From: Alphaproteobacteria bacterium
GTDB taxonomy: Bacteria > Pseudomonadota > Alphaproteobacteria > CAAGCB01 > CAG-977
NCBI GenBank assembly: GCA_017616015.1
Contig: JAFZYY010000006.1
Span: 124,001 to 188,000, forward strand
DNA length: 64,000 nt
Direction: 5' to 3'
The translations under genes were made by a program, and so were the position numbers. Positions 25,917 to 35,413 of this stretch are shown piece by piece; position 1 is the first letter of the stretch, and the number at the start of each line of letters is the position of its first letter. Below the pieces are notes generated by a model, which was not told the DNA's origin, searched no databases, and saw nothing but the letters and a program-made list of their open reading frames with translations.

Positions 25917-27482
25917 ATGACACATCACCGTGAAGAAGACAGCATCGAATTTGAAGTCAGCTTTTCCAATAAGGAAGAAGCCGAAATCCGCACGCGCCTG
26001 ATCGCTTTGCAGGCTAAAATCAGGGAAGCGAACATTCCCGTTATCATCTTGCTGTGCGGCGTCAACGGTTCCGGCAAAAACGCCGCTTTGGGCATTCTGC
26101 GCGACTGGCTGGATCAGCGCCAGTTGGATTTGCACGCCTACGAACGCCGCGACGTGCGAAAAGATCCTATCGAATTCCGCCGCTATTGGTGCGATACGCC
26201 GATGAACGGAAAAACAGGCATTTTTGTCAGCTCGTGGTATTCCGATCCGATGGTATCCCACGCTTACGGCAAAATTGATGATGACGGATTATACGAAAAG
26301 CTTGACGAATGTAACGCTTTTGAAAAAACATTGACCGATTCAAACGCCATTTTCTGCAAATTCTGGTTTTACAAAAACAAAAACGAACAGGAAGCTTTTT
26401 TAAACGCTCTGGACGACAGTCCTTACGAAAAATGGCGCGTCATGCCGGACGATTGGAAAAACTGCTGCATGGCGGAAAAATTCGAAGCGACGACAAAGAA
26501 AATCATTCGCTACACCGATAAAGATTACGCGCCGTGGTTCGTCATCGACAACGGCAATTTTACCGAACGTATGCGCACCGCCCTGGATATTTTGTGTTCG
26601 CGCGTCGAAACGCAAATCGAAGAGCTGAAAAAACAAAAAAAAGCCGAAACCAAGAAAAAAGCCCCGAAGCCGAAAAAGCCGGTCTTTGTCAAAGAGCTGG
26701 ACATGACGGCACAGCTTTCCAAAGAAGAATACGTCGAACAGCTGCCCTACCTGCGGGCGCGGCTGAACGCTTTGCTGACGGAAGTCAAAAAACGCGATAA
26801 AAAAGTCATTCTGGCCTTTGAAGGTCCGGACGCTTCAGGCAAAGGCGGCGTCATCAGTCGTCTGGCGTCATCGATTTTCGTGCGCGACTGCAACATCTTC
26901 CCGATCGCCGCCCCGACCCAGGAAGAAATCAATCACAATTACCTGTGGCGGTTCTGGACGCGTCTGACCGATCAAAAACTGCTGACCGTTTTCGATCGCA
27001 CCTGGTACGGCCGCGTATTGGTCGAACGCATCGAGCACTTTGCGACCGACACGGAATGGAAGCGCGCTTACGACGAAATCAACCATTTTGAAAAACAACT
27101 GACCGACGGACGCAACATCGTTGTCAAGTTCCTGCTTTACATTACCAAGGAAGAACAGCTCGTTCGTTTCAAAGCCCGCGAGGAAACCGATTATAAGAAA
27201 TGGAAAATCGGCAACGAAGACTGGCGCAACCGAGACAAATGGGAACAATACGACGAGGCTTTTGACGATATGCTGGAAAAAACGGATACCAAATACGCGC
27301 CGTGGTTCGTCGTCGCGGACAACAACAAAAAATACGGCCGGATTCAAGCCATGCGATTGCTTTGCGAGCATCTGGAAAAAGTATTGGACTACAATCCCTG
27401 CGAAGATATTCCCGCGCCAGAAAAAGAAAAAGAACTTCCAAAGACGAAAAAAAATAAGAAAAAAAAGAAAAAATCAGCATAA
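25917..27482 (+). CDS. pap: Polyphosphate:AMP phosphotransferase, two-domain PPK2
   Basis: A fused double PPK2 protein of 521 residues, the length expected for Pap, which uses polyphosphate to phosphorylate AMP to ADP. Domain 1 has LCGVNGSGKNAALGIL (about residue 43). Domain 2 has the canonical FEGPDASGKGGVISRL (about 300) and FDRTWYGRVLVERIEHF. In two-domain Pap only the C-terminal half keeps the full catalytic set, and that is what is seen. The C-terminal tail is almost all Lys. It forms an operon with ppk. Confidence 0.93.
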   Translation: MTHHREEDSIEFEVSFSNKEEAEIRTRLIALQAKIREANIPVIILLCGVNGSGKNAALGILRDWLDQRQLDLHAYERRDVRKDPIEFRRYWCDTPMNGKTGIFVSSWYSDPMVSHAYGKIDDDGLYEKLDECNAFEKTLTDSNAIFCKFWFYKNKNEQEAFLNALDDSPYEKWRVMPDDWKNCCMAEKFEATTKKIIRYTDKDYAPWFVIDNGNFTERMRTALDILCSRVETQIEELKKQKKAETKKKAPKPKKPVFVKELDMTAQLSKEEYVEQLPYLRARLNALLTEVKKRDKKVILAFEGPDASGKGGVISRLASSIFVRDCNIFPIAAPTQEEINHNYLWRFWTRLTDQKLLTVFDRTWYGRVLVERIEHFATDTEWKRAYDEINHFEKQLTDGRNIVVKFLLYITKEEQLVRFKAREETDYKKWKIGNEDWRNRDKWEQYDEAFDDMLEKTDTKYAPWFVVADNNKKYGRIQAMRLLCEHLEKVLDYNPCEDIPAPEKEKELPKTKKNKKKKKKSA

Positions 27483-27533
27483 ATTTCTTTTAATTACGGA
27501 AATTCAACGGTATAAGAATAAGACTTAAAGTTA

Positions 27534-27557
27534 CGGATTCTATCCGAAGGTTTTTAT
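27534..27557 (+). promoter_or_regulatory. Small hairpin with T-run before uraA, possible attenuator
   Basis: CGGAT-TCT-ATCCG is followed by AAGGTTTTTATTTT, ending 20 bases before the uraA start. It could be a weak terminator controlling uracil uptake, or the end of the ppk-pap transcript. I find no PyrR-like site I could defend. Confidence 0.4.
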
Positions 27558-27576
27558 TTTATTACCGGAGTTTTCC

Positions 27577-28806
27577 ATGAGAGAAGCTATTCAGGTTGAT
27601 CAAAAATTGCCCCTTTTGCAGGCATTGCCGCTTTCTTTGCAGCACTTGTTTGCCATGTTCGGCGCGAACGTTCTCGTTCCCATTCTGCTGGGCATCGATC
27701 CCGCCATCGTTCTGTTGTTCAACGGTATCGGCACGTTATTATATATCCTGATCACCAAAAAGATGATCCCCGTTTATCTGGGCGCGTCCTCCGCGTTCAT
27801 TGCCTGCGGACAACTGGTCATCTCAAAATACGGTTATGCGGACGCTTTAGGCGGATTTATCGCCGTCGGTATCGCGTTCGTTCTTGTTTCCGCCATTATT
27901 GCCAAAGTCGGCTATAAATGGGTTTACGCCATTCTGCCTCCGGCTTCCATCGGCGCGGTCATCGCCGTCATCGGTCTGGCTTTAGGGCCTATCGCCGCCA
28001 GAATGTCCGGCCTGACGGCAGAGCATATGGATCCCGCCACGGTTTCCACCGCGCTGTTCACGTTGGCCGTTACAGTCTTCGGATATGTTTTCTTTAAAGG
28101 TTTCCTGTCAATCATTCCGATTCTGATCGGTATCGTTTCCGGTTATATCTTTGCCGCCTTCATGGGACTGGTTGATTTTTCGTTGGTAACGGCCGCTCCG
28201 TGGTTTTCGTTCCCGACATTTACGGCGCCCGTTTATAACCCGAGTGCCATCGCCATCATTCTGCCGGTCGCTCTGGTTTGCGTCGCGGAACATATCGGCG
28301 ATCTGATCGTCGTCAGTTCGGTCGTCGGAAACGATCTGTTGAAACAACCCGGTTTGCACCGTTCCTTCTTCGGCAACGGTTTGTCCGTGATTCTGTCCGG
28401 TTTCTGCGGTTCGACCCCGAACACGACATATTCCGAAAACGTCAGCGTTCTGGCCATTACCCGCATTTTCAGCGTTTATGTCATCGCCGGCGCCGCCGTC
28501 TTTTCGATTTTACTGTCGTTCCTGGGTAAATTTTCAGCGTTAATCCGCACGATTCCCGATTCCGTGATCGGCGGCGTTTCCCTGTTGCTGTTCGGCGTAA
28601 TCGCCACGTCCGGTATCAGAACGCTGATGGAACAGAAGATTGATTATAACAAGCCGGCCAATCTGGTTCTGACCTCTATTGTTCTGATCGTCGGTGTTTC
28701 CGGCGCAAAGATCAGCATTGGCACCGCCACCTTTGAAGGTATGGCTTTGGCGGCGATCTTCGCCGTGATCTTGGGCGGTGTTTTCAAACTGTTCAAAAAG
28801 ATCTAA
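27577..28806 (+). CDS. uraA: Uracil permease, NCS2 family
   Basis: Inner-membrane uracil:proton symporter of 409 residues with about 14 hydrophobic segments. Family text includes LPLSLQHLFAMFGANVLVPI at the N-terminus. VALVCVAEHIGDL carries the substrate-binding Glu, and GFCGSTPNTTYSENVSVLAI is the second signature. ACCGGAG precedes the ATG. uup starts 6 bases downstream and is probably co-transcribed. Confidence 0.95.
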   Translation: MREAIQVDQKLPLLQALPLSLQHLFAMFGANVLVPILLGIDPAIVLLFNGIGTLLYILITKKMIPVYLGASSAFIACGQLVISKYGYADALGGFIAVGIAFVLVSAIIAKVGYKWVYAILPPASIGAVIAVIGLALGPIAARMSGLTAEHMDPATVSTALFTLAVTVFGYVFFKGFLSIIPILIGIVSGYIFAAFMGLVDFSLVTAAPWFSFPTFTAPVYNPSAIAIILPVALVCVAEHIGDLIVVSSVVGNDLLKQPGLHRSFFGNGLSVILSGFCGSTPNTTYSENVSVLAITRIFSVYVIAGAAVFSILLSFLGKFSALIRTIPDSVIGGVSLLLFGVIATSGIRTLMEQKIDYNKPANLVLTSIVLIVGVSGAKISIGTATFEGMALAAIFAVILGGVFKLFKKI

Positions 28807-28812
28807 TCCGAT

Positions 28813-30630
28813 ATGGATTCTGACGCCCCGATTTACACGATAAGAGATGCTTATCTGCATTTCGGGGCGCGTTCTTTATTTTCCGGACTGGAATTATATC
28901 TGACAAAGAACGCCAGATATTGTCTGGTCGGCCGCAACGGATCGGGCAAATCGACTTTGCTGAAAGTCATTGCCGGTCAGCAGGAAGCGGACAAAGCGGA
29001 AATCTTTATCCAACCGGGAACGGTTGTTTCTTACATGGCGCAGGACGACGAGCTTTCGGGCTTTGCCTCCCTGCGCGATGTCGTTTTATCGGGGTTAACC
29101 AAAGAACAACGCCTGACAGAGGAATATAAAGCCGATATTCTGATCGAAAAATTCGGCATTGCCGCAAACGCCAACCCGAAAACGGCTTCCGGCGGTGAGC
29201 GTAAAAAAGCCGCTTTGGCGCGAGCCCTTATCAACGATCCCGACATTCTGCTGTTGGACGAACCGACCAATCACATGGACATCGCGGCCATTGAACAACT
29301 GGAAGAAACGCTTTCCAAATTCACCGGCGCTTTGGTCGTCATCAGCCACGACAAAACTTTCTTAAAACGCGTTTCGGATAACACCATCTGGCTTGATCGC
29401 GGTATTGTCCGCATGCTGAACAAAGGCTTTGACGCTTTCGGAGATTGGCAGGAACGCATTTATGAACAGGAAGATACGGAGCGCCGGCGCCTGAACAAGA
29501 AAATAGAGGCAGAAACCGAATGGCTGCACAAAGGCGTTACTGCGCGGCGCAGACGCAATCAGGGACGTTTGCATAAGTTATATGATCTGCGAAACGAACG
29601 GCGCGAACAGATAAAGAAAACCGGTTCGGTAGACTTAAACATCGATCAGGGCGAAATCAAAACAAACCTGATTATCGAAGCCAAAAACATTTCAAAATCC
29701 TTCGGTGAAAGAACCATTGTTTCCGGATTTTCCCTGCGGTTGATGCGCGGTAACAAAATCGGTATCGTCGGCGCGAACGGTGTCGGAAAAACAACGCTTT
29801 TGCGCATGCTGACCGGACGGCTGGAACCGGATACGGGCTTTGTCCGTCAGGCGCGCAATCTGCAGGAAGTTTACTTTGACCAAAACCGCGCGGCTTTGGA
29901 TCCGACGAAGACATTAAAAGAAACGCTCTGTCCCGACGGCGGCGATTACGTTTTTGTTCTTGGAGAAAGCCGGCATGTTCGCTCTTATCTGAAAGATTTC
30001 CTTTTTTCTCCCACTCAGGCGGACACCCCCGTTTCCGTTCTGTCCGGCGGCGAAAAAAACAGACTTTTGCTGGCTCGGGAACTAGCTAAACCGTCCAATT
30101 TTCTGGTACTGGACGAACCGACCAACGATCTGGACATGGACACGCTTGATTTGTTGCAGGAAGCTCTTGCCAACTACAAAGGCACCGTCCTGATTGTAAG
30201 CCATGACCGCGATTTTTTGGATAACACGGCAACCTCTTTACTGTATATGGCCGGAGACGGCAGCGTTGTCGAATATGTCGATTCCTGTTCGAATATGTTG
30301 GCAAAAATCAAAGAAAAAGAAGAAAGAATTAAACCCGCGGCAAAACTCGTCGAAAAGAAAGAAAAGCCTGTCCGCTCCGCCTCTAACCAAGCTCCGCGTT
30401 TATCTTACAAAGACAAGCGATTGCTGGAGTTACTGCCGGACGAAATCACCGCTTTGGAACAACAAATCAAAACGCTGGAAAGCAAACTGTCCGAGCCGGA
30501 TCTTTACGCCCGCTCCGCAACGGAATTCGAACAAACGGCCGATGCGTTGGAAAAAGCCAAACAGCAGCTTGACGAAAAAGAAACCAAGTGGCTGGAATTA
30601 AACTTGCTGGCGGAAAAAAATCCCTCTTAA
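28813..30630 (+). CDS. uup: ABC-F family ATPase, Uup-like
   Basis: A soluble protein of 605 residues with two ABC ATPase domains and no membrane part. The first has Walker A VGRNGSGKSTLLK, signature SGGERKKAALARAL and Walker B LLLDEPTNHMDI. The second has GANGVGKTTLLRML, LSGGEKNRLLLARELA and LVLDEPTNDLDM. The Lys-rich C-terminal coiled coil is a Uup feature. ABC-F proteins act on the ribosome; Uup is linked to tolerance of stalled ribosomes and transposon excision. Confidence 0.92.
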   Translation: MDSDAPIYTIRDAYLHFGARSLFSGLELYLTKNARYCLVGRNGSGKSTLLKVIAGQQEADKAEIFIQPGTVVSYMAQDDELSGFASLRDVVLSGLTKEQRLTEEYKADILIEKFGIAANANPKTASGGERKKAALARALINDPDILLLDEPTNHMDIAAIEQLEETLSKFTGALVVISHDKTFLKRVSDNTIWLDRGIVRMLNKGFDAFGDWQERIYEQEDTERRRLNKKIEAETEWLHKGVTARRRRNQGRLHKLYDLRNERREQIKKTGSVDLNIDQGEIKTNLIIEAKNISKSFGERTIVSGFSLRLMRGNKIGIVGANGVGKTTLLRMLTGRLEPDTGFVRQARNLQEVYFDQNRAALDPTKTLKETLCPDGGDYVFVLGESRHVRSYLKDFLFSPTQADTPVSVLSGGEKNRLLLARELAKPSNFLVLDEPTNDLDMDTLDLLQEALANYKGTVLIVSHDRDFLDNTATSLLYMAGDGSVVEYVDSCSNMLAKIKEKEERIKPAAKLVEKKEKPVRSASNQAPRLSYKDKRLLELLPDEITALEQQIKTLESKLSEPDLYARSATEFEQTADALEKAKQQLDEKETKWLELNLLAEKNPS

Positions 30631-30636
30631 AACCGA

Positions 30637-32691
30637 TTAGAACATCTCGCCTCTTAAAGCGGCGTCCGAATTCCAACGGCTCAGCATCAGTTCCATCTGT
30701 TTCGGCGGCAACGGACGGGAGAACAAATATCCCTGAATAATATCGCACCCCAAATCTTTCAGCGCGTTAAAGTGTCGGCGGGCTTCCACCCCTTCCGCCA
30801 AAACGGTCAGATTCAAAGCATGCGCCATGGCTATTGTCGCGCGCACGATTTCCAGATTTTCATGTTCGTCCAGTTCCAAAATAAACGACCGGTCGATTTT
30901 CAGTTTCTTTAACGGGAAGCTACGCAAAACGCCTAACGAAGAATACCCCGTTCCGAAATCGTCCAAAGCACATCTGATATTGTTGTCCAACAGTGCCCGA
31001 ATGATTCTTTTCGCGTTTTCGGGATCGTACATGGCGGAGCTTTCCGTCAATTCTAATTCCAACAAATACGGCGGCAGATCGCTTTCTTCCAAAGCCTTGT
31101 CCACCATGGACAACAAATGCGTTTCATTATGGAATTGGCGGCCGGAAATATTAACGGCAACCGGTACACAGCATAATCCCGCCGAATACCATTTCTGATT
31201 CCACTGGCAGGCCAGTTTCAAAATCACTTCCGTCAAAGCATCTATCAGACCGTATTCTTCTGCTTCGGAAAGGAATTCGGACGGCGGAATAACGCCCCCG
31301 TCGCTTGACACCCAACGGGCCAAAGCTTCCATACCGACGATACGGCCGGTTTTAATATCAACCTGCGGCTGGAAAAAGGCCTTGATTTCATCATTTTCAA
31401 GCGCTTTTTTCAAATTGCGGCGCATATTCAGATTAATCGTCGCCTGGATTGACAAATCGCTGTTGTAAACATGCAACGTTCCGGGCTTGTTTGCGCCTTT
31501 TTCCAAAGCCAAATCCGCGCGATAAATCAAATCTTCCAATTTTTCCCCGTCCTGCGGACAGAAGCAAACGCCAATGCTGATGCTGAGGTCAAATTCCATA
31601 TCATCAATAATGATAGGACGGTTCAAACTGTGCAAAATCGCTTCTATCTTTTTCTCAAGTCCTAAAGCGAATTCCAGCTCCGTAATCAAAATCGTAAAAC
31701 GGTAAGAACTGACTTGCGCCAAAACATCATTTGGTTGTAAACAAGCGCGGAACCGCTCGGCCATAGCGGCAATGACCCGCGCATGAATGCTTTGATCCGA
31801 AAGAGCGTTCAACTGCCCCAAACTGTCCAACGCAATTGACAGAACCGCAATTTGGGTCTGAGAAACTCTCGACTGTTCCAACGCCTTATCAAAAGCGTCC
31901 TTCAGAAAAGAATAATTTTCCACGCCGGTATCAATGTCATGATACGCCAGATAACGCAGTTTTTCTTCCCTCTTGTGATATTCCGTCACATCGCGGAACA
32001 AACAGACGAAAATGTTATTTTTCTGAATAAGATCTATTTCAAAAAACGCTTCCGTTCCGTCCTCCTTCAACGACGGAAACTCTATCGTTGTTTTTTCCTG
32101 TGTCGGCATCAGCATATACTGCTGAACGGCGTCAACAGCGTCTGCCGGCAATAAAGAAAACATTGATTTAGAAGAAATATCTTCCACCGGACAGGATAAA
32201 ATATTCGCCAAAGACGGAGAAAACGATAAAATCTGTCCCTGCTGATCAAACGCAACGATGCCTTCGCGCGAATTGGACACCACGAGAGCGTCAAAGAAAT
32301 CCCTTTTCTTTTCAGCGGTAGCGTCTAACCACAAACCGCTCCAAACAATATCGCCGTTTTTCTTTTTCTGAGGAAGGGCGCCTCCTATCAACCACCGCGT
32401 TTCACCGGAGGGCAGTATAACGCCGAAGCTTTCTTCGGAAACGGTCATTTCGCGCGCTGATTTTTCTATCGCACGAGCCAGATTTTCCCGATCCTCGGTA
32501 CGAACAATGTCCAGACACCCCGCCGCATCCGTTAAAATTTCATCAAATTGTGAAAAATCCAAAGCATCTTTATCCTGCTCGGTGGGGAATTCATAAGAAT
32601 ATTTTCCTTTAGCCGTTTTCGTTCTTACAAAAGCAATAAAAGGAAGATTTTTTACAACCTTCGCATATGAAAAGGATTTACTGTCGGACAT
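30637..32691 (-). CDS. PAS-GGDEF-EAL protein, probable c-di-GMP phosphodiesterase with degenerate GGDEF
   Basis: A 684-residue signalling protein without membrane segments. Two PAS-like regions (about residues 1-130 and 135-245) lead to a diguanylate-cyclase-like domain (about 250-410), then an EAL domain (about 425-675). The GGDEF site is replaced by SSYRF within VLAQVSSYRFTILI, so cyclase activity is unlikely. The EAL domain keeps MEALARW, LTESS, DDFGTGYSSLG and KIDRSFI, so phosphodiesterase activity is expected. GGGAGGGAAA precedes the ATG. It is convergent with uup. Confidence 0.9.
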   Translation of the reverse strand: MSDSKSFSYAKVVKNLPFIAFVRTKTAKGKYSYEFPTEQDKDALDFSQFDEILTDAAGCLDIVRTEDRENLARAIEKSAREMTVSEESFGVILPSGETRWLIGGALPQKKKNGDIVWSGLWLDATAEKKRDFFDALVVSNSREGIVAFDQQGQILSFSPSLANILSCPVEDISSKSMFSLLPADAVDAVQQYMLMPTQEKTTIEFPSLKEDGTEAFFEIDLIQKNNIFVCLFRDVTEYHKREEKLRYLAYHDIDTGVENYSFLKDAFDKALEQSRVSQTQIAVLSIALDSLGQLNALSDQSIHARVIAAMAERFRACLQPNDVLAQVSSYRFTILITELEFALGLEKKIEAILHSLNRPIIIDDMEFDLSISIGVCFCPQDGEKLEDLIYRADLALEKGANKPGTLHVYNSDLSIQATINLNMRRNLKKALENDEIKAFFQPQVDIKTGRIVGMEALARWVSSDGGVIPPSEFLSEAEEYGLIDALTEVILKLACQWNQKWYSAGLCCVPVAVNISGRQFHNETHLLSMVDKALEESDLPPYLLELELTESSAMYDPENAKRIIRALLDNNIRCALDDFGTGYSSLGVLRSFPLKKLKIDRSFILELDEHENLEIVRATIAMAHALNLTVLAEGVEARRHFNALKDLGCDIIQGYLFSRPLPPKQMELMLSRWNSDAALRGEMF

Positions 32692-32855
32692 TTTCCCTCC
32701 CGGAAAAAAATTTTTCTGGCGTTATTTTAGTCTCTAAGTCCGATACAGGTCAAGAAAAGAAAAAAAAGTTTTAGTTGACTTCTGCACAATATGATATAAA
32801 AAAGTGAGAATGAATCCGGCGCCGGCCGATAAAGAGGCGCAAACAGTATGAATAT

Positions 32856-32943
32856 GGAGAGGGGACAGAGTGGTCGAATGCTTCCAGACCCGAACCGAAG
32901 CGAAAGCGAAAGTGTCGGAGCGAAGCGAGGACAAATCTGTTGA
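32856..32943 (+). pseudogene. Broken tRNA-Ser copy with insertion in the anticodon loop
   Basis: The first 26 bases repeat the start of the intact tRNA-Ser at 32982 with two differences. CCAGACCCGAA then matches the anticodon arm, but about 38 bases rich in GCGAA/GCGAG follow inside the loop before AATCTGTTGA resumes. The variable arm, T-arm and acceptor 3' half are missing. About 40 bases upstream of each copy are also alike, including a hairpin that ends 10 to 15 bases before the shared GTATGAATATGG. It looks like a tandem duplication that decayed. Confidence 0.75.
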
Positions 32944-32981
32944 TGGCGTCAGCCATAAAGAGACGCCGACGGTATGAATAT

Positions 32982-33074
<93 letters not shown>

Positions 33075-33077
33075 AAC

Positions 33078-33102
33078 GCCTTGAGAAATCAAGGCTTTTT
33101 TT
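33078..33102 (+). terminator. Terminator of tRNA-Ser
   Basis: GCCTTGA-GAAA-TCAAGGC is followed by seven T's, 5 bases after the tRNA. The next 160 bases up to the RhuM-Doc gene hold no gene I can support. Confidence 0.92.
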
Positions 33103-33261
33103 ATTGCCTTAAGCATTCGGCGAAAAGGAAACTTCCCTTTGAAAAATCACCATTGCAACCTCTTTGCAACCCGTTTCTTCAACCGTTTTCGTCCTTAATC
33201 AATCCGAAAACATTATCTTCAATAGGGCGACGGATTGCAACTGTAAATCCGAAACGCCGAT

Positions 33262-34278
33262 TTACTTTTCCGCTTTGTTGCCGTTCAGTATGCTGATAAC
33301 GATTTGTTTCATCGTTTCCATTTCTTCCGGTTTGCTTTCGGCGATCAAAACGGTCAGCGCGAACAAAGTCGCATTATCGATCACAGGCACGCCGGCACGA
33401 TACAAAATGCCGTTCCTGTCCAGAAAATAAAGAAAGCACGCCGCGCCGATACGTTTGTTTCCGTCCGAAAAGCCGTGATTCTTAACCACAAAATACAGCA
33501 ACATAGCGGCTTTTTCTTCCAGCGTCGGATAACAATCCCGTTCGCCGAATGTTTGGTATATCTGGTTCACGGAACTGTCAAAGCTGTCATCTTTCGGATT
33601 GGCAAAAACAGCGGAAGCGAACGCCGGTTTCATTTTGTCAATGACGGATAAAAATTCCTCTTTTGTAACAATGACCGCCGGTTTTACGGTTTTGCCTTTG
33701 GTATCAAGCGTTTTATTGTCATAGTCGTCAAGCAAATCCAACCCTGCGGCAAAATCCGCCATTAACGCGCTGAATTTTTTCGCCTCGTCCAAGTTGTCCG
33801 CCTGATGTTCGATACTGCGGTTTAACAGCTTGATCGCGTTTTGCAACTGCGCGGCTTTGTTTTTTTGTTCTTGCAGCCGCTTTTCGTTTAGCGCATAACC
33901 GTCAACGAGGTATTGATGTAAAACATTTGTCGCCCATTTACGGAATTGAGTGGCGACTTTTGAAGACACCCTATACCCGACCGCCAGAACGACGTCCAGA
34001 TTATAGTATGGAATCCGTCTTTTGACTTCGCGGGAGCCTTCTTTTTGAACTTGTGCAAAAAATGCACACGTTGATTCTTTATCGAGTTCTTCTTCATCAA
34101 AGATATGCTTGATATGGCGTTGAATGTTGGAACGGTCTTTACCGAAAACATCGGCGATTTTCTCGGCACTTAGCCATAAAGTATCGTCTTGTTGAACGAC
34201 CTCTATGTTATTTATGCCGTTGCGACCGGTGTAGATAACGATTTTTCCTTTTGATAAATCCGTATTTTCGCCCTGCAT
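33262..34278 (-). CDS. RhuM-Doc fusion (RhuM N-terminal domain with Fic/Doc C-terminal domain)
   Basis: The 338 residues fall in two parts. The N-terminal two thirds match the RhuM virulence-protein family, with VVQQDDTLWLSAEKIADVFG, RSNIQRHIKHIFDEEEL, and YYNLDVVLAVGYRVSSKVATQF. The C-terminal part is a Doc-like Fic domain with NHGFSDGNKRIGA near residue 270. Fic/Doc enzymes transfer AMP or phosphate to proteins such as EF-Tu. GGGAGGA precedes the ATG at 34278; the open frame runs 29 codons further upstream without support. It is the first gene of the accessory region and is divergent from the WYL regulator. Confidence 0.88.
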   Translation of the reverse strand: MQGENTDLSKGKIVIYTGRNGINNIEVVQQDDTLWLSAEKIADVFGKDRSNIQRHIKHIFDEEELDKESTCAFFAQVQKEGSREVKRRIPYYNLDVVLAVGYRVSSKVATQFRKWATNVLHQYLVDGYALNEKRLQEQKNKAAQLQNAIKLLNRSIEHQADNLDEAKKFSALMADFAAGLDLLDDYDNKTLDTKGKTVKPAVIVTKEEFLSVIDKMKPAFASAVFANPKDDSFDSSVNQIYQTFGERDCYPTLEEKAAMLLYFVVKNHGFSDGNKRIGAACFLYFLDRNGILYRAGVPVIDNATLFALTVLIAESKPEEMETMKQIVISILNGNKAEK

Positions 34279-34404
34279 TTTCGTCCTCCCGATTTGCACC
34301 AAGTCTGTTCGCAAATCTTTATCCCGCTCTGACGGTATTATCAGCAATCGCAGGACAGATTGCAACAGCGCAAGTCATTCCGATAAAGAAATACATTTTC
34401 CATC

Positions 34405-34423
34405 CGTCAGTTTTTGTCATATC
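34405..34423 (+). promoter_or_regulatory. Island motif, site 1 (before the WYL gene)
   Basis: CGTCAGTTTTTGTCATATC, one of four copies of a 19-base motif with consensus YGTCARTTTTTGNCRTRTC. It ends 27 bases before the WYL start codon. A spacing that would make it a good promoter is not evident, so it may be an operator. Confidence 0.55.
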
Positions 34424-34450
34424 CTTATGGTAAGCAGAAAGGAGAACGGC

Positions 34451-35410
34451 ATGGCATACGAAAAAACGGAACAGTTATTGGAATTGGCAACAATGATGCA
34501 GGCGAACCGCGAGGGTGTTTCTTTAAACAATATCTGCGAGAAATTCGGCGTTTCCCGTCGCACGGCGGAGCGAATGCGCGATATGATCAAAATCCGCTTT
34601 CCGCAGACAAAGGAAACAATGGACGACAACGGTTTCAAGCGTTGGTATATCCCGCAAGGCACTTTACGCGATTTCATTCAGTTTTCGGCGGAAGAAGTCG
34701 CTTTACTGGAAACGCTTAAAACGCTGTTGGAAAAAAACAATATGGCGGACAAGACGGAAACGCTGGAACGCCTGACCGATAAAATCAAAGCCAACGTCAA
34801 GCCCGATGTCATGCGGCGACTGGAACCGGACGTCGAGGTTTTAATGGAAGCCGAGGGTTTTATTTGCAGACCGGGGCCGAAATTGAAAATCAACACGGCT
34901 ATCATATCGGTTATCCGTCAGGCGATTTTGGAAAATCATCATATCAGAGTTCAATATGTCAGCCGCTCCACCGGAAAAAGAAGCCGGAACATCCTTATTC
35001 CTTACGGTTTGTTATACGGTGAAAGGAATCACTATCTGATCGCGAAGCACGCGAACGGATACGCTTCCGGCGCATTGCGTTCGTTTATTTTAAGCAACAT
35101 CAAGAAAGTTGAAATCCTGACGGACACCGTGTTTGAACAAGGCGATTTCGACTTGCGGAAGTATGCGGAGGAATCTTTCGGCGCGTTTCACGAAGAACCT
35201 TTTGACGTTGAATGGCTGTTTGATGCCGAGGTTGCCGAAGACGCAAAAAAATATGTGTTTCACCCGTCACAAAAAGTAGTGGAAAACGAAGATGGAACGT
35301 TAACAGTCACCTTCCATGCCGGCGGACGGCGCGAAATGGATTGGCATCTTTACACATGGGGTGAACACGTCAAAGTGATTAAACCGGAAAACTGGAAAAA
35401 AGGAGAATAA
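34451..35410 (+). CDS. WYL-domain transcriptional regulator
   Basis: A 319-residue regulator. The N-terminal winged HTH contains NNICEKFGVSRRTAERMRDMI (about residues 25-45), and the WYL domain (about 155-220) contains IRVQYVSRSTGKRSRNI and YGERNHYLIAKH. A C-terminal WCX-like extension follows. WYL regulators often control phage-defence loci, sensing nucleic-acid ligands. The start at 34451 has AAAGGAG upstream; the frame opens 8 codons earlier. The putative nuclease gene starts 4 bases downstream, a strong sign of one operon. Confidence 0.9.
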   Translation: MAYEKTEQLLELATMMQANREGVSLNNICEKFGVSRRTAERMRDMIKIRFPQTKETMDDNGFKRWYIPQGTLRDFIQFSAEEVALLETLKTLLEKNNMADKTETLERLTDKIKANVKPDVMRRLEPDVEVLMEAEGFICRPGPKLKINTAIISVIRQAILENHHIRVQYVSRSTGKRSRNILIPYGLLYGERNHYLIAKHANGYASGALRSFILSNIKKVEILTDTVFEQGDFDLRKYAEESFGAFHEEPFDVEWLFDAEVAEDAKKYVFHPSQKVVENEDGTLTVTFHAGGRREMDWHLYTWGEHVKVIKPENWKKGE

Positions 35411-35413
35411 AAA

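Noticed and set aside
32856-32943. Broken tRNA-Ser as an intron-containing functional tRNA
   Set aside because: The variable arm, T-arm and acceptor 3' strand are absent, so splicing could not restore a tRNA.
33103-33261. Possible integrase or transposase remnant after tRNA-Ser
   Set aside because: A short minus-strand stretch (RRPIEDNVFGLIKDENG) looked suggestive but matches no family I can name.
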